A stretch of DNA of 47,313 nucleotides from Candidatus Hydrogenedentota bacterium (GTDB lineage Bacteria > Hydrogenedentota > Hydrogenedentia > Hydrogenedentales > SLHB01): NCBI GenBank assembly GCA_035416745.1, contig DAOLNV010000030.1, positions 1 through 47,313 of the forward strand, given 5' to 3'. How positions within the stretch are numbered: the first letter of the stretch is position 1; each line of letters begins with the position of its first letter. A program made the position numbers and the translations under genes. Below the pieces are notes generated by a model, which made no database searches, was not told the DNA's origin, and worked only from the letters and a program-made list of their open reading frames with translations. Shown one piece after another: positions 9,084 to 17,566 of this stretch.

Positions 9084-12000
9084 TTAATACTCTATCTCGA
9101 CCTTGATCTCGCCATTCATGCCCGAGATGTCCACATCGCCCCGTTCGAGGTCAGCCGCTTCATGGGGCGCGCCGTTGACACGAACGCGCTTGGCCGCCGC
9201 CTTGTCGGGATGGCGGAATCGGACGACGGTCCGCGGCGGCTGCTCTACGAGGTCGAGCGAGACCGTTGCCGCAAGCCGACCGGCGTCCAGCTGGGGCTCG
9301 TAACGAACGCCGGCCTTGCCGTAGTGCGTGGCGACGCCGCTCGCGCCGAATGGTTCCTGCTGAGCAAACCACGCGCGCGGAAGGGTCTTGCCGAAGTACA
9401 GGGCCTCGTCCGTGGGATACACAAACATGTACCGGAGCCAGGAAACGGCGTTCGCTTCATCGCTGGTCTTGAAGTGGGCATGGTTTGAGAAGCCAAGCCA
9501 GGGAAGCGGATGCTCGACCATGGCGTCGATCTCTTCCCGATAGCAGGCGTTCCACGCGTTGAAGAACATCCAGATGTAAACCTCCGGCTCATCGCGCTCG
9601 AGGTACGGCAATAGACCGGCCAGCAGGTTGGGCTGGAAAGAGAATCCAGCGCGGTCAAACCACATGCGCTCGAAATCCTCCATGAAATAGCCGTACGGGG
9701 GCTTCGGATAGCGATTGTCCTGGAAATCATCGAGAATCCAGGCCGCCTGTGGACTGTCGGCCTCGTACAATCCTGAGAGCAGCAGATATACCGAGCCTTC
9801 CAGCACCTCGCGAATCCAGCCGATCTCGCGTCCCCGGCGGTACAGGCGGCTGGGATAGTGGGGCGCCCAGCGGCCGTCGGACAGGCGCACGAGGGGCGCC
9901 TGCCGCCGCATGATCTCGAAACCTTTTGTGATGTCGGCGCGGTAGGCGTCGGACTCGCTGCGAACGCGCGCGGCTTCCGGATGGCCCGCTTTCTCAAGCG
10001 CCCGTGCGGCCCGGTCGGTTGCCCGCCAAGTCAGCGCATTGGTCGAAAGCCAGTAGTAGAAGTCGGTGACGTCTTCGAGGCTTCCCGCGGGCAGGAACCC
10101 GCGCTCCCAGCCGCGCGAATGGGGCAAATCGGTCATGGTGTTGCGCCGCTGGCGGAAGACCCAGTCCGCGCCGTCGATCACCGAGCCGGCGACGCTATCG
10201 AACCAGGCTTTGTCCTGTGTAAGCAGGTAATGTTCGCAGAGGCACCACAACACCCATCCGTGGTGCTGATTGTACGATCCCTGCTCGAAACCGCCCGCGC
10301 CGAAATACATGCCATCGTAGTCCGTGAAGTTGCCGGGCTGAGGGACCGTGCCCTGGTATTTGACCCACAGCTCAAGGCGGCGGCGCGCGTCTTCATGCAT
10401 GCCGCGCTGGTCCAGCTCGTTGACGATCATGCAGGACTCGTTACTGAAATTTCCGTAGGTGGATGTGCCTACGGATGTGTTGATGAGGCCGCTCCCGCCG
10501 GGCATGAGAAAATCGGTGACATAAACATGCGCCAAGTGCGCGGCGTACAGCGCATTGAGTTGCGGAATGGGCGTGACGACTTGCGCGCCCCGGCGACCCA
10601 CTTCGCGCCAATAGGCAGTGACCTGCTGCTCGCACCGGTCGAAATCAAGGCCATCAAGAGCCGCCAGTTCTGAGCCGGACTCCAGAGCGATGAAGGGAAC
10701 GCGGAGAATGAGCTCGCAGGACTCGCCCGGCGCGAGGGGCTTCTCGAACACGACCTCGTCATCACGGGAAACGGGCAGCATCCCGGTCTCAAAGGTGCAT
10801 CGGAGCGCCGGATTCCCTTCGAAATCGCTGTAGATTCCATTGCCCTGAATCGCCAGCGCGTCCAGGGGGCTGGGGGGCGTCGTGTTGTCACTTGAACGGC
10901 CGGAATCCTGCGAATAACGGATTGGCATGGCAGCCAGCACGGGCTGGTCGCCATCATTCCTGAAACGGAACCGCGCAAGGGCCGCCATGGGGTCGTCCCC
11001 GGCCCAGGACTCACTCGCGATAGGGGTCAGAAGCGGTACGGCGAAGGATTTGTATTCGGCCTGAAGCGCGCCTTTTCGCGCGTGCACGTTATACGCGAGC
11101 ACGGGGGCCGGGTCCACGAACCGGGCTATCGGGGCCCAATCGTCGAGGCCAAAGAAGAGGCGCGCGCTTTCCCTGCTCTTGAAACGGGCCGTGTCCTTGC
11201 CCTCGACCCAGGTCACGTTCCGTTTGAACAGCACGAGGTCGCCATTGGATTCGACCCAGAAGCGCTGGCGTGCGTGCGTGCACCCGATGTTGTAGCTTAC
11301 GCAGTGGGGACGCGGTTGGCCGTTGTACGCGCCGCGGAGGGACTGTTCGCCGCTCTGGGCAACGCGTTGCGCGATCGTGCAGGCGTTCTCGATGGAGGCA
11401 CGGTACTCGCTGAAAGGAATGGCATCCTCTTCGCGAGCGATGTATGCGGCCATCTCAGGGAACCAGACCGGGCCTTCCTGGGCCAGGCTGACGAGAGAGA
11501 TTGTAAAAGCATCCTCGCCCATGTCGAAGGTCACGAGGCCTTCGTCTCCGCTATGGTCCCGCCCGGGCTCCAGATGGCGCACCCGAACGCGGAACGCGCG
11601 CGAGTCTCCCGCTCCGAGGACGACCTTCTCCCCCACCACTTCGACGCCGCTGACCGGCTCAACCGATTCGATGGAAGCGTTATAGCCGGAGAGAGCAACG
11701 CTCTCGGCGGAGGTCCTGCCGCCGGAGTCCAACTCGACACGGAGGGTTGTTTCGGTGGCCGGCGATGCTGTGAAAATGCGTATCGCCCTGACTTCTTCCG
11801 GGGCGATGCCGTCGATTCGAAGCCCCTGGGTGCGGCGGTAACCGACGTTGTAGTCGCGGAGGAGGCCCTCGAGTCCGGCCCGGGCGTCGTCGCTGCCAGC
11901 CAGCGAATCGAGCTCGGCCTGCAGCTTTTCGAACACGAACGCGATGGACCGGTCCCCGCCTTCGGTTTTGACCGCGGCGGGAGTCCACTCCGAATTGAAC

Positions 12001-12368
12001 CAATCGTCCTGATGAATCCAACCGAACCCCCCGACGGTATCCCCGGCCTGGCGCGCCTCGACGCGCGTCTCGGGCCAGGTCTTTCGGAGATAAGAGAGGC
12101 CTGCCGGTGGCTCGCCCGAGTATTCGACGACCACTTTCACAATGTCGCGGGGATCTTCAAACCAGACCTCGTTAGCGGGCGTATTGGGCAGCGCGAAGGG
12201 AACTACATCGAACTCGGACGTAGCGGCGTTTTCCTGAGAAGCGGGGACTTCCGACGCGAGAGCGACGAAGAATGGCGTGACCAAAGCGGCTCCAATCGCG
12301 ACAAGGGCTATCCCGCCGATACGGAAACAAAACCGGCAAAACCTGCAATCGGACGATACATGCTTCAT
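9084..12368 (-). CDS. Very large secreted alpha/alpha-toroid (six-hairpin) glycosidase-like protein
   Basis: 1094 residues starting at the ATG at 12368 (MKHVSSDCRF), followed by a hydrophobic signal segment (GGIALVAIGAALVTPFFVALA). The ribosome site is poor (GGGGG region). Upstream in-frame ATGs lie in the short intergenic gap. The N-terminal half is beta-rich and resembles a discoidin/glycan-binding plus supersandwich region (NTPANEVWFEDPRDIVKVVVEY). The C-terminal half has helical Trp/Tyr/Asp-rich repeats (GMYFGAGGFEQGSYNQHHG, WVLWCLCEHYLLTQDKAWF, DVTDFYYWLSTNALTWRA, REVLEGSVYLLLSGLY), typical of six-hairpin glycosidases. It ends in a short beta-domain. The glycosidase family is not identifiable by eye. 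The 102 bases to its 5' side end at element copy 1, so its promoter region borders the element. Confidence 0.75.
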   Translation of the reverse strand: MKHVSSDCRFCRFCFRIGGIALVAIGAALVTPFFVALASEVPASQENAATSEFDVVPFALPNTPANEVWFEDPRDIVKVVVEYSGEPPAGLSYLRKTWPETRVEARQAGDTVGGFGWIHQDDWFNSEWTPAAVKTEGGDRSIAFVFEKLQAELDSLAGSDDARAGLEGLLRDYNVGYRRTQGLRIDGIAPEEVRAIRIFTASPATETTLRVELDSGGRTSAESVALSGYNASIESVEPVSGVEVVGEKVVLGAGDSRAFRVRVRHLEPGRDHSGDEGLVTFDMGEDAFTISLVSLAQEGPVWFPEMAAYIAREEDAIPFSEYRASIENACTIAQRVAQSGEQSLRGAYNGQPRPHCVSYNIGCTHARQRFWVESNGDLVLFKRNVTWVEGKDTARFKSRESARLFFGLDDWAPIARFVDPAPVLAYNVHARKGALQAEYKSFAVPLLTPIASESWAGDDPMAALARFRFRNDGDQPVLAAMPIRYSQDSGRSSDNTTPPSPLDALAIQGNGIYSDFEGNPALRCTFETGMLPVSRDDEVVFEKPLAPGESCELILRVPFIALESGSELAALDGLDFDRCEQQVTAYWREVGRRGAQVVTPIPQLNALYAAHLAHVYVTDFLMPGGSGLINTSVGTSTYGNFSNESCMIVNELDQRGMHEDARRRLELWVKYQGTVPQPGNFTDYDGMYFGAGGFEQGSYNQHHGWVLWCLCEHYLLTQDKAWFDSVAGSVIDGADWVFRQRRNTMTDLPHSRGWERGFLPAGSLEDVTDFYYWLSTNALTWRATDRAARALEKAGHPEAARVRSESDAYRADITKGFEIMRRQAPLVRLSDGRWAPHYPSRLYRRGREIGWIREVLEGSVYLLLSGLYEADSPQAAWILDDFQDNRYPKPPYGYFMEDFERMWFDRAGFSFQPNLLAGLLPYLERDEPEVYIWMFFNAWNACYREEIDAMVEHPLPWLGFSNHAHFKTSDEANAVSWLRYMFVYPTDEALYFGKTLPRAWFAQQEPFGASGVATHYGKAGVRYEPQLDAGRLAATVSLDLVEQPPRTVVRFRHPDKAAAKRVRVNGAPHEAADLERGDVDISGMNGEIKVEIEY

Positions 12369-12511
12369 GGGTAGCCCCCTATCCGGCACCGCAGGCCGGC
12401 AACTCATGCGCCTCAAGGAACCACCCAAGCGTATCACCGGCTCCGAGACACATCAAGAACCGGACGGATCCCCAATCGCCTGATAGGAAAGCCCTCGCGG
12501 GTGGGATCGTA

Positions 12512-12529
12512 TTGTCTCCATAAAGACAA
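12512..12529 (+). repeat. Conserved hairpin in the element 5' leader
   Basis: TTGTCT (12512-12517) pairs with AGACAA (12524-12529) over a CCATAA loop. The same hairpin is present in copy 3 (perfect) and copy 2 (one G-T wobble). It lies between the terminal repeat and the subterminal repeat, about 40 bases before the gene. Confidence 0.6.
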
Positions 12530-12533
12530 GAAC

Positions 12534-13016
12534 GAACTCACACGGAGACACAGGGAACACGAAGATTGAACCCTCCGAAACAGGATCAGACAGGAAGCAT
12601 CATTGTGGATTGCGCGGTGGCGCTTCATCGAGAGACGGGTCCCGGGCTATTGGACACGGTGTACGAAGCGGTGCTTGCAGGCGATTTGGAGGCCCGGGGT
12701 CTGCGCGCGGCACGGCAAGTCCCCATCCCCATCGAGCTTCGCGGGCTCCGGTTCGACGAAGGGTTGCGTGCAGACGTCATCGCGGAGGATACCGTTCTTG
12801 TGGAACTCAAATTCGTGGAGAAGGTCACAAAGGCGCACCGTAAGCAGGTGTTGACCTATCTGCGGTTGACGGGCATCCGACTCGGCTGTTTACTCAACTT
12901 CGGCGAGGCTTTGATGCGGGACGGCATTTCCCGCATCATAGACGGAGACATTGAGCAGATTTCGCTTCGGCGGGCGCTCCATTTCCTCCGCGTCCTTTGT
13001 GCCTCTGTGTGAGTTT
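12534..13016. repeat. Subterminal inverted repeats flanking the GxxExxY gene
   Basis: The left arm at about 12535-12558 (AACTCACACGGAGACACAGG followed by GAAC) is matched by the reverse complement of the right arm at 12992-13015 (AACTCACACAGAGGCACAAA followed by GGAC). About five of 24 positions differ. The arms enclose the whole gene, and the same arrangement is kept in copies 2 and 3. The right arm overlaps the gene's last codons. A transcript of the unit could pair end to end. Confidence 0.7.
12566..13012 (+). CDS. GxxExxY family protein, PD-(D/E)XK nuclease-like (element copy 1)
   Basis: 148 residues from a TTG start at 12566 that aligns with the start of copy 3. The family signature is GLLDTVY (residues 27-33), with Asp replacing the usual Glu of G-x-x-E-x-x-Y. 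The next conserved segments are RQVPIPIELRGLRFDEG, RADVIAEDTVLVELK (Asp and E-x-K of a PD-(D/E)XK core), then QVLTYLRLTGIRLGCLLNFG. The family is small, about 125-150 residues, often multi-copy in Planctomycetes-like genomes, and of unproven function. Nothing shows export. The gene sits alone inside inverted repeats with no co-transcribed partner. The last codons are formed by the right subterminal repeat, so the reading frame has been fitted to the element. This is the only intact copy in the window. Confidence 0.85.
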   Translation: MNPPKQDQTGSIIVDCAVALHRETGPGLLDTVYEAVLAGDLEARGLRAARQVPIPIELRGLRFDEGLRADVIAEDTVLVELKFVEKVTKAHRKQVLTYLRLTGIRLGCLLNFGEALMRDGISRIIDGDIEQISLRRALHFLRVLCASV

Positions 13017-13047
13017 CCCCAATCGTCGTGTTGTCCGGCGATTGGGG
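13017..13047. repeat. Terminal palindrome at the element 3' end (copy 1)
   Basis: CCCCAATCGTCG pairs with CGGCGATTGGGG over the loop TGTTGTC, with 11 Watson-Crick pairs and one G-T. The 3' end therefore has both arms of the terminal motif while the 5' end has only one, making the unit asymmetric. It could also act as a transcription terminator for the gene, although no U-run follows. The palindrome is partly kept in copy 3 and decayed in copy 2. Confidence 0.6.
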
Positions 13048-13459
13048 TCTATGATCCCTCTTTGAAGCCGTTCACGACCCAGAAGACCTCATCCTGCGCG
13101 GCCCCCCCGGCCCTTCGAAAAGCACAGGTTGCACAAAGCTCTTGCGCACTCAATGAGAGTCTGTCAAGATAATTCTGCCGGGTGATACGGCGGCTGACTA
13201 TCCGGGCGAAGAACCGGCGAAGGTACGTTGCTGCCAGGTGCATGAGAGAATCGGGCGGGAAGAGATTGGGTGTCTCAGACAATTGGGGCTCGACTCCCGC
13301 TGAACAGTCTCACAAATTGAGAACCGTGCGATGCCTCGCGAACGCACATTTCAATCCGTAGTTACAGGTGAAAAGTGCTCGTTTGGGACAATCGGCGTTT
13401 GTCTGATTCCTGTTGAGCCGGGCCAAGTTGCGCTCTCTGTCTAACGTGAGGATTTGTTA
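13048..13459. other. Intergenic region downstream of element copy 1
   Basis: 412 bases up to the PKD lipoprotein gene. A minus-strand frame of about 77 residues (13049-13282) contains SLMHLAATYLRRFFARIVSR but has no ribosome site that I can defend and matches nothing I know. The promoter of the following gene should lie near the 3' end of this stretch. No tRNA or hairpin terminator was recognised. Confidence 0.4.
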
Positions 13460-15115
13460 ATGAGCAGCGATCGGGTTTCTCGAATGATCATGAGTGTTGG
13501 GCTTGGCATCATGTTGGGCGCCATGCTTGGCGGTTGTCCGAAACCGGCTCTGCCAACAGCAGGTTTCACGGCCAGCCCGCGAACGGGGACTGTGCCCCTG
13601 GAGGTGGCCTTCTCCGACCAGTCTTCTGCCGGAGGCGCTGAGATCACGGAATGGTCGTGGCAATTGGGAGACGGTCATACAAGCAATGACTCCAACCCTG
13701 TTCATATCTATACAGTGCCGGGGACATACACCGTCTCACTCACGGTCACGACGGCCGCCGGAGGGAACACCCGCACGGAAACCGGCTATATCGTCGCATC
13801 ACCGGCGAACGGACAGGAACTGTTTGTAGAAGTGCCTGACCCGTTGTCCGGCAGTAACCCGGTTTTTCCGCTGAGCTCGGCCAGTGCGCCAGCGCCGGGA
13901 CAGTCTGTGCCGGATTCGGATTTTGGCCTTTCGCAGACAAGGGTCACGCAGGGGACAAGGATACGGCACGAGTATTCCCGTGTCGATCCGTTCAATCGGA
14001 ACCAGTCGATGATTCTATTGACGGACCTGGACAATGGCCAATGGCTCGTTTATAGGACGAACACCTTGCCTTACAATACAGCCGCGCAATTGGTGACCAC
14101 CCCGGAGCTGTCGGAGCCCCGTTGGGATCCCGTCGATTCGGATCTCATCTGGGGGCTCTCCGCAACCGACCACGAATTCCGCCTCTTAAGGATAGACATG
14201 AACAACCCCGGGGAAATGGAGGTTGTGAAAGATTTCGCCGCCGATCCGGCAATTCAGCCCATTCTGACCGCGAACCCGGACCTTTACCGGATAACCATGA
14301 AGGACGAGGGTGAATCTTCCGCGGACAAACGGTATTGGGCCTTCATTCTTCAGAGCAACGTTGACAATGCCTCCGAAAGTTACCGTGCGAAATACATCTT
14401 CACGTGGGACCGGCAAACAGACCAGGTGCTAGGGGTGTACAGTATTCCCCTCAGCGAATCGGACATCGACTGGGTGGGCATGTCTGTAAACGGGAACTGG
14501 GTGCTTATCGGCGGCATGGACACGAACACAGGGAACCTTGCCGGGCTCACGATGGCCGACAGAGCCCTCACCCAGTTCCATCGGTTGGACTATTCAACGG
14601 CACATGCGGACGTGGCCCTGGACAGCGATGGGAACGAAGTAGTCGTCATGCAGAACGCCAATACCGACTACGTGGACATGATTCCGTTAGAAATGGCTAC
14701 GAAGCCCATTTTGGAGTCCGGTGGCAGTTATGCCGGAACCAATCGCGTTCCGTTGATTCGTCTTTACTATGCTTCCGAGGAGCCGGACGGGCTGAACAGC
14801 GGCGTTCACATCTCCTGCAACACGCCGGGTTACTGTGTAGTTTCCACGACCATCGCTTCAGGCGACCCTGCGCAGAACTGGCTTGACCGGAAGATCGTGT
14901 TGGTGAAACTAGACCGCACAAATCCTCGAGTGTTCTACCTCGCCAAAGTCTACGGTTCAGTGGACGATTACTGGGAGGAGACGCACGCCACAATCTCGAA
15001 TGACGGGACGAAACTGGTCTGGAACACAAATTGGGGGCTCAATCCCGGGCAGGCACAGGTATGGACGATGCAACTGAGCATGCCCGCGGGATGGAGAAGC
15101 GTGTTGGGCGACTGA
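13460..15115 (+). CDS. PKD-domain lipoprotein with propeller-like repeats
   Basis: 551 residues from the ATG at 13460, preceded by GTGAGGA; an in-frame TTG at 13454 is less likely. The N-terminus is a lipoprotein signal with lipobox LGGC and Cys26. Residues of about 32-115 form one PKD domain (GTVPLEVAFSDQSS, WSWQLGDGHTSNDSNPVHIY, PGTYTVSLTVT). The rest has repeated beta-blade motifs of the TolB/WD40-like kind (EPRWDPVDSDLIWGLSATD, RYWAFILQSN, SIPLSESDIDWVGMSVNGNW, HATISNDGTKLVWNTNW). It is probably an outer-membrane-anchored protein for glycan or protein binding. No catalytic motif is seen. It is a single gene and converges on the next lipoprotein gene. Confidence 0.8.
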   Translation: MSSDRVSRMIMSVGLGIMLGAMLGGCPKPALPTAGFTASPRTGTVPLEVAFSDQSSAGGAEITEWSWQLGDGHTSNDSNPVHIYTVPGTYTVSLTVTTAAGGNTRTETGYIVASPANGQELFVEVPDPLSGSNPVFPLSSASAPAPGQSVPDSDFGLSQTRVTQGTRIRHEYSRVDPFNRNQSMILLTDLDNGQWLVYRTNTLPYNTAAQLVTTPELSEPRWDPVDSDLIWGLSATDHEFRLLRIDMNNPGEMEVVKDFAADPAIQPILTANPDLYRITMKDEGESSADKRYWAFILQSNVDNASESYRAKYIFTWDRQTDQVLGVYSIPLSESDIDWVGMSVNGNWVLIGGMDTNTGNLAGLTMADRALTQFHRLDYSTAHADVALDSDGNEVVVMQNANTDYVDMIPLEMATKPILESGGSYAGTNRVPLIRLYYASEEPDGLNSGVHISCNTPGYCVVSTTIASGDPAQNWLDRKIVLVKLDRTNPRVFYLAKVYGSVDDYWEETHATISNDGTKLVWNTNWGLNPGQAQVWTMQLSMPAGWRSVLGD

Positions 15116-15156
15116 ACGGCAAAGAGCAAAAGGAGGGCTTGGAACCCAAAACGCAG

Positions 15157-15181
15157 CCGGCCAGCACTGCAGACCGGCCGG
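15157..15181. terminator. Possible terminator hairpin between convergent genes
   Basis: CCGGCC (15157-15162) and GGCCGG (15176-15181) form a 6-bp stem with a 13-base loop about 40 bases after the PKD lipoprotein stop, in the convergent gap. It is followed by TCTTGTT rather than a real U-run, so the call is weak. Confidence 0.3.
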
Positions 15182-15312
15182 TCTTGTTCATACCGCGCGT
15201 TGGGGCATTATCCAGCGCGGGCTCACTTCCTCAAACAAGAGGGCGCTCCGCGAAACGGGCTGGATATGGAACGGCCCTCATGCCACCGTCGCGCAGGATT
15301 CAGGACTCTTCA

Positions 15313-17088
15313 CTACTCCTCAACCCATGCTAGAATCCCCACGACCCAGCCGGTGCCGCCGCGTGTCTTCGTGAACCGACCATCCAACAGGGTTGCTGCC
15401 GCTTCCTCCTCCGTGCTCCCGTAGGCCATGACAACAGGGTGGTTAAGCTCACTCTCCGTGAGCAGGGAGTTAATCCATGACTGACTGATTGACTCCCCCC
15501 GATGGTAACTGCCGAAAAAGCGCCATCCGCCCCTGTCGTATCCGTGGCCCGTACCGTCAGCCCCGCAGACGGTGCGGATCCCGTCCGCCACGTGACCGTT
15601 CATCCAGTCGGTTTCGATGTTTTTCGGTTCGCCATTCGCCGGGCCGAAAATCCAGTTCATCGAGGCGCAGGTTTCCAGGAACAGATGCCGGAGATTCCCT
15701 TTGCCTAACCCGTCGTCACCCTCTTCATGAAGCTTAATCCACTTGTCGTAATCCCTCCGGAAATGGTACGTATGCCGCTTATTCGACGGTGAGTACAGGG
15801 GCCCGCCGTGGGTAGAGATCATCGCCACATGGCAGAGTTCCAGGTCATTGTAAAATGCCGGTTCCAGCTTGAGATCGGTGCCGAGCGGTGCCGTGAAGGA
15901 TGCGCCGTCGCACGTCGTGATAGCGGTGTTTCCCGTCGTCGAACCCACAAAACTATACGAATCCAGGCTCCTGTGCCGAGCGACGTGCACGTCATATTCC
16001 CATGACTGGCTTGCCGCGTCCCAGTTTCCCCGCATGCCATTTTTCCGGTCGTGAAGGTACCACCAGAACCAACACCAGTATTTGTACTGGGGTAGCGTGA
16101 TGTAATATGCGGCGTCACCATCTGAATCGTTCGCGCACCAGGCAATAGGGAAAAAGTCCATATAGTACGGATTGCACTCCGAATAGTATCCGCTCGGGTC
16201 GGTGCCGCAAGGGATACTGGCATTCGGATCCAGGAATTCCTCCCCCTCGTAGGAATAGGCCGTTAGCTCAAAGCGCACTTCTTCCGGATCGAAGAACGTT
16301 CCCAATTGCATGCCGGCAAAATAGTCATAGACCCCCGGCTCAATCAGCCCGCTCGCCAAAGCTTCGTGGAAGACGCCAACGGTCTCCTCGGCCTCCGAAG
16401 TCACGAGGGCCGTTTCCGCCCTGACAACCCCTCCACCGGGAGCAAAGGAGATGGCTGTTTCAAATGACCGCGGCGCTGCCGAAGTCTCCGCGACGTCGAC
16501 GACAGGGCGTCCGTCCCGCGAGATGCTGAACGAAGTCTCATAACCACTTACCTTTGCATCCTCGGAAATCGGGGGAATGAACATCACCGTGGTCCGGCCT
16601 TCATGGTATTTGACCGCTTCTGCCTTGGCGTTGGTGCCCTTTGAGGCCACCAGTTCGCGGACCGGGACCACCCGCACTTGCGTGTTGCCGGCGTAGTCTA
16701 TCCCGAGGAGCGACTTGGCCAGCTGCCTTGCCTCCTCTATCTGGCTCTGAGGCACGGGCTCCTCCATCCATTGGTCAAGAGTCGGTGCGAGGTCCGTAGA
16801 GAACGAGGCCGCAAGATGCGGATACACGTTCTTTGACCGGAATAGCTGGCACCCGGAATCGTCCAAGATATAGACCCAATTCTCGGATGCCACTTCCACG
16901 TGGTTGCCCACGAATTTCGTCTCTGTTGCCGTTTCATCTTGCGGGTCGACGATATTCCTCATTCTGTCAAAGGAATCCGCGGCGAAATCACGAACCTGCT
17001 GCTCTTCCTGGCTCATGCGAGGAGGACATCCCAACATGGCCAGAGAAACAGCAAGTATGGCCAATAGGCATTGCCGAGAAGCATTCAT
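15313..17088 (-). CDS. Lipoprotein with caspase-like His/Cys dyad (DUF6345-like)
   Basis: 591 residues from the ATG at 17088, which follows GAGGAGTGAGACC. The lipobox is AMLGC with Cys21, so it should be lipid-anchored. The N-terminal 270 residues are beta-rich without a known motif. The C-terminal region has ISTHGG (His427) and LFLETCASMNW (Cys474), 47 residues apart. This is the H-G...C arrangement of clan CD (caspase/gingipain-like) cysteine peptidases and of DUF6345 proteins. Aromatic and acidic residues are abundant (YWCWFWWYLHDRKNG). The exported enzyme may be a peptidase acting on surface proteins or an inactive relative; nothing in the sequence proves activity. It is transcribed alone, towards the PKD lipoprotein, and 478 bases separate it from the upstream kelch gene. 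Confidence 0.75.
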   Translation of the reverse strand: MNASRQCLLAILAVSLAMLGCPPRMSQEEQQVRDFAADSFDRMRNIVDPQDETATETKFVGNHVEVASENWVYILDDSGCQLFRSKNVYPHLAASFSTDLAPTLDQWMEEPVPQSQIEEARQLAKSLLGIDYAGNTQVRVVPVRELVASKGTNAKAEAVKYHEGRTTVMFIPPISEDAKVSGYETSFSISRDGRPVVDVAETSAAPRSFETAISFAPGGGVVRAETALVTSEAEETVGVFHEALASGLIEPGVYDYFAGMQLGTFFDPEEVRFELTAYSYEGEEFLDPNASIPCGTDPSGYYSECNPYYMDFFPIAWCANDSDGDAAYYITLPQYKYWCWFWWYLHDRKNGMRGNWDAASQSWEYDVHVARHRSLDSYSFVGSTTGNTAITTCDGASFTAPLGTDLKLEPAFYNDLELCHVAMISTHGGPLYSPSNKRHTYHFRRDYDKWIKLHEEGDDGLGKGNLRHLFLETCASMNWIFGPANGEPKNIETDWMNGHVADGIRTVCGADGTGHGYDRGGWRFFGSYHRGESISQSWINSLLTESELNHPVVMAYGSTEEEAAATLLDGRFTKTRGGTGWVVGILAWVEE

Positions 17089-17566
17089 GGTCTCACTCCT
17101 CCTGTGTTGGTGGAGCATCTCCCCGCCTTCGCAGACGCACCACTTCCCTCGTTGGTCTTGCCGCCAGTTTTGACAATCCCAAAGGGGCGATATTGGGACG
17201 GCAGCCAGCTGAACCGCAAGCAATGAGTCGGGCAGCGATTGCTTCGTTGGACAAGCCTCCCCACTCCTACGCCTAGTCTAGCACATCTTCGTCATTGGGT
17301 GGGGATCTTTGGAGAGAACCGCAGCACCCGCGAGAGACCCTGAGAACCGGCGAATTGGGGCCCGGGTGTTCGAGTCCCTCATCCTCCGGCATTTCTGTCA
17401 GGACTCGTTAGGAATGGCCTGGCTGTGGCTGAGCGAGTTGTCCACGGGCGGCGGGAAGGGCGGGGGGAAACGCCGGAAACCGCTGGAGCGCAAGAAGGCT
17501 AATCCCGCGCCGACACGAAGAGAATCACGCTCGCCGTGGCCTGCGTGTAGCACTGGGAGATCCCGG
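17089..17566. other. Intergenic region, no supported gene
   Basis: 478 bases between the caspase-like lipoprotein and the kelch gene, both on the minus strand. It must hold the lipoprotein promoter. Purine-rich G tracts occur at about 17448-17470. I see no tRNA, element end or coding signal. Confidence 0.4.

Larger units (their letters stand above)
12470..13047 (+). mobile_element. Inverted-repeat GxxExxY element, copy 1 (intact)
   Basis: A 578-base unit bounded by CCCCAATCGCC (12470-12480) and its exact reverse complement GGCGATTGGGG (13037-13047). It holds a 5' leader of 96 bases, an intact GxxExxY gene and a 3' palindrome. Two more copies, in opposite orientation, occur at 25017-25594 and 35130-35586. 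The 5' leader (12470-12565) differs from that of copy 3 at only about three positions, so the non-coding ends are conserved at least as well as the gene. No clear target-site duplication is visible. No transposase is encoded, so it may be mobilised in trans or may depend on its own nuclease-like protein. Confidence 0.75.

Noticed and set aside
11082..12374. A 430-codon plus-strand frame opposite the large toroid gene
   Set aside because: No recognisable domain, no ribosome site, and fully antisense to a supported gene.
12455..13060. Target-site duplication around element copy 1
   Set aside because: The flanks (GGAT on the left, TCTA on the right) do not match. TCTATGA and TCATAGA next to copies 1 and 3 are only loosely similar, so no duplication can be claimed.
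13280..13310. A TCGACTCCCGC stretch resembling a tRNA/tmRNA T-arm
   Set aside because: No acceptor, D or anticodon arms could be paired around it.
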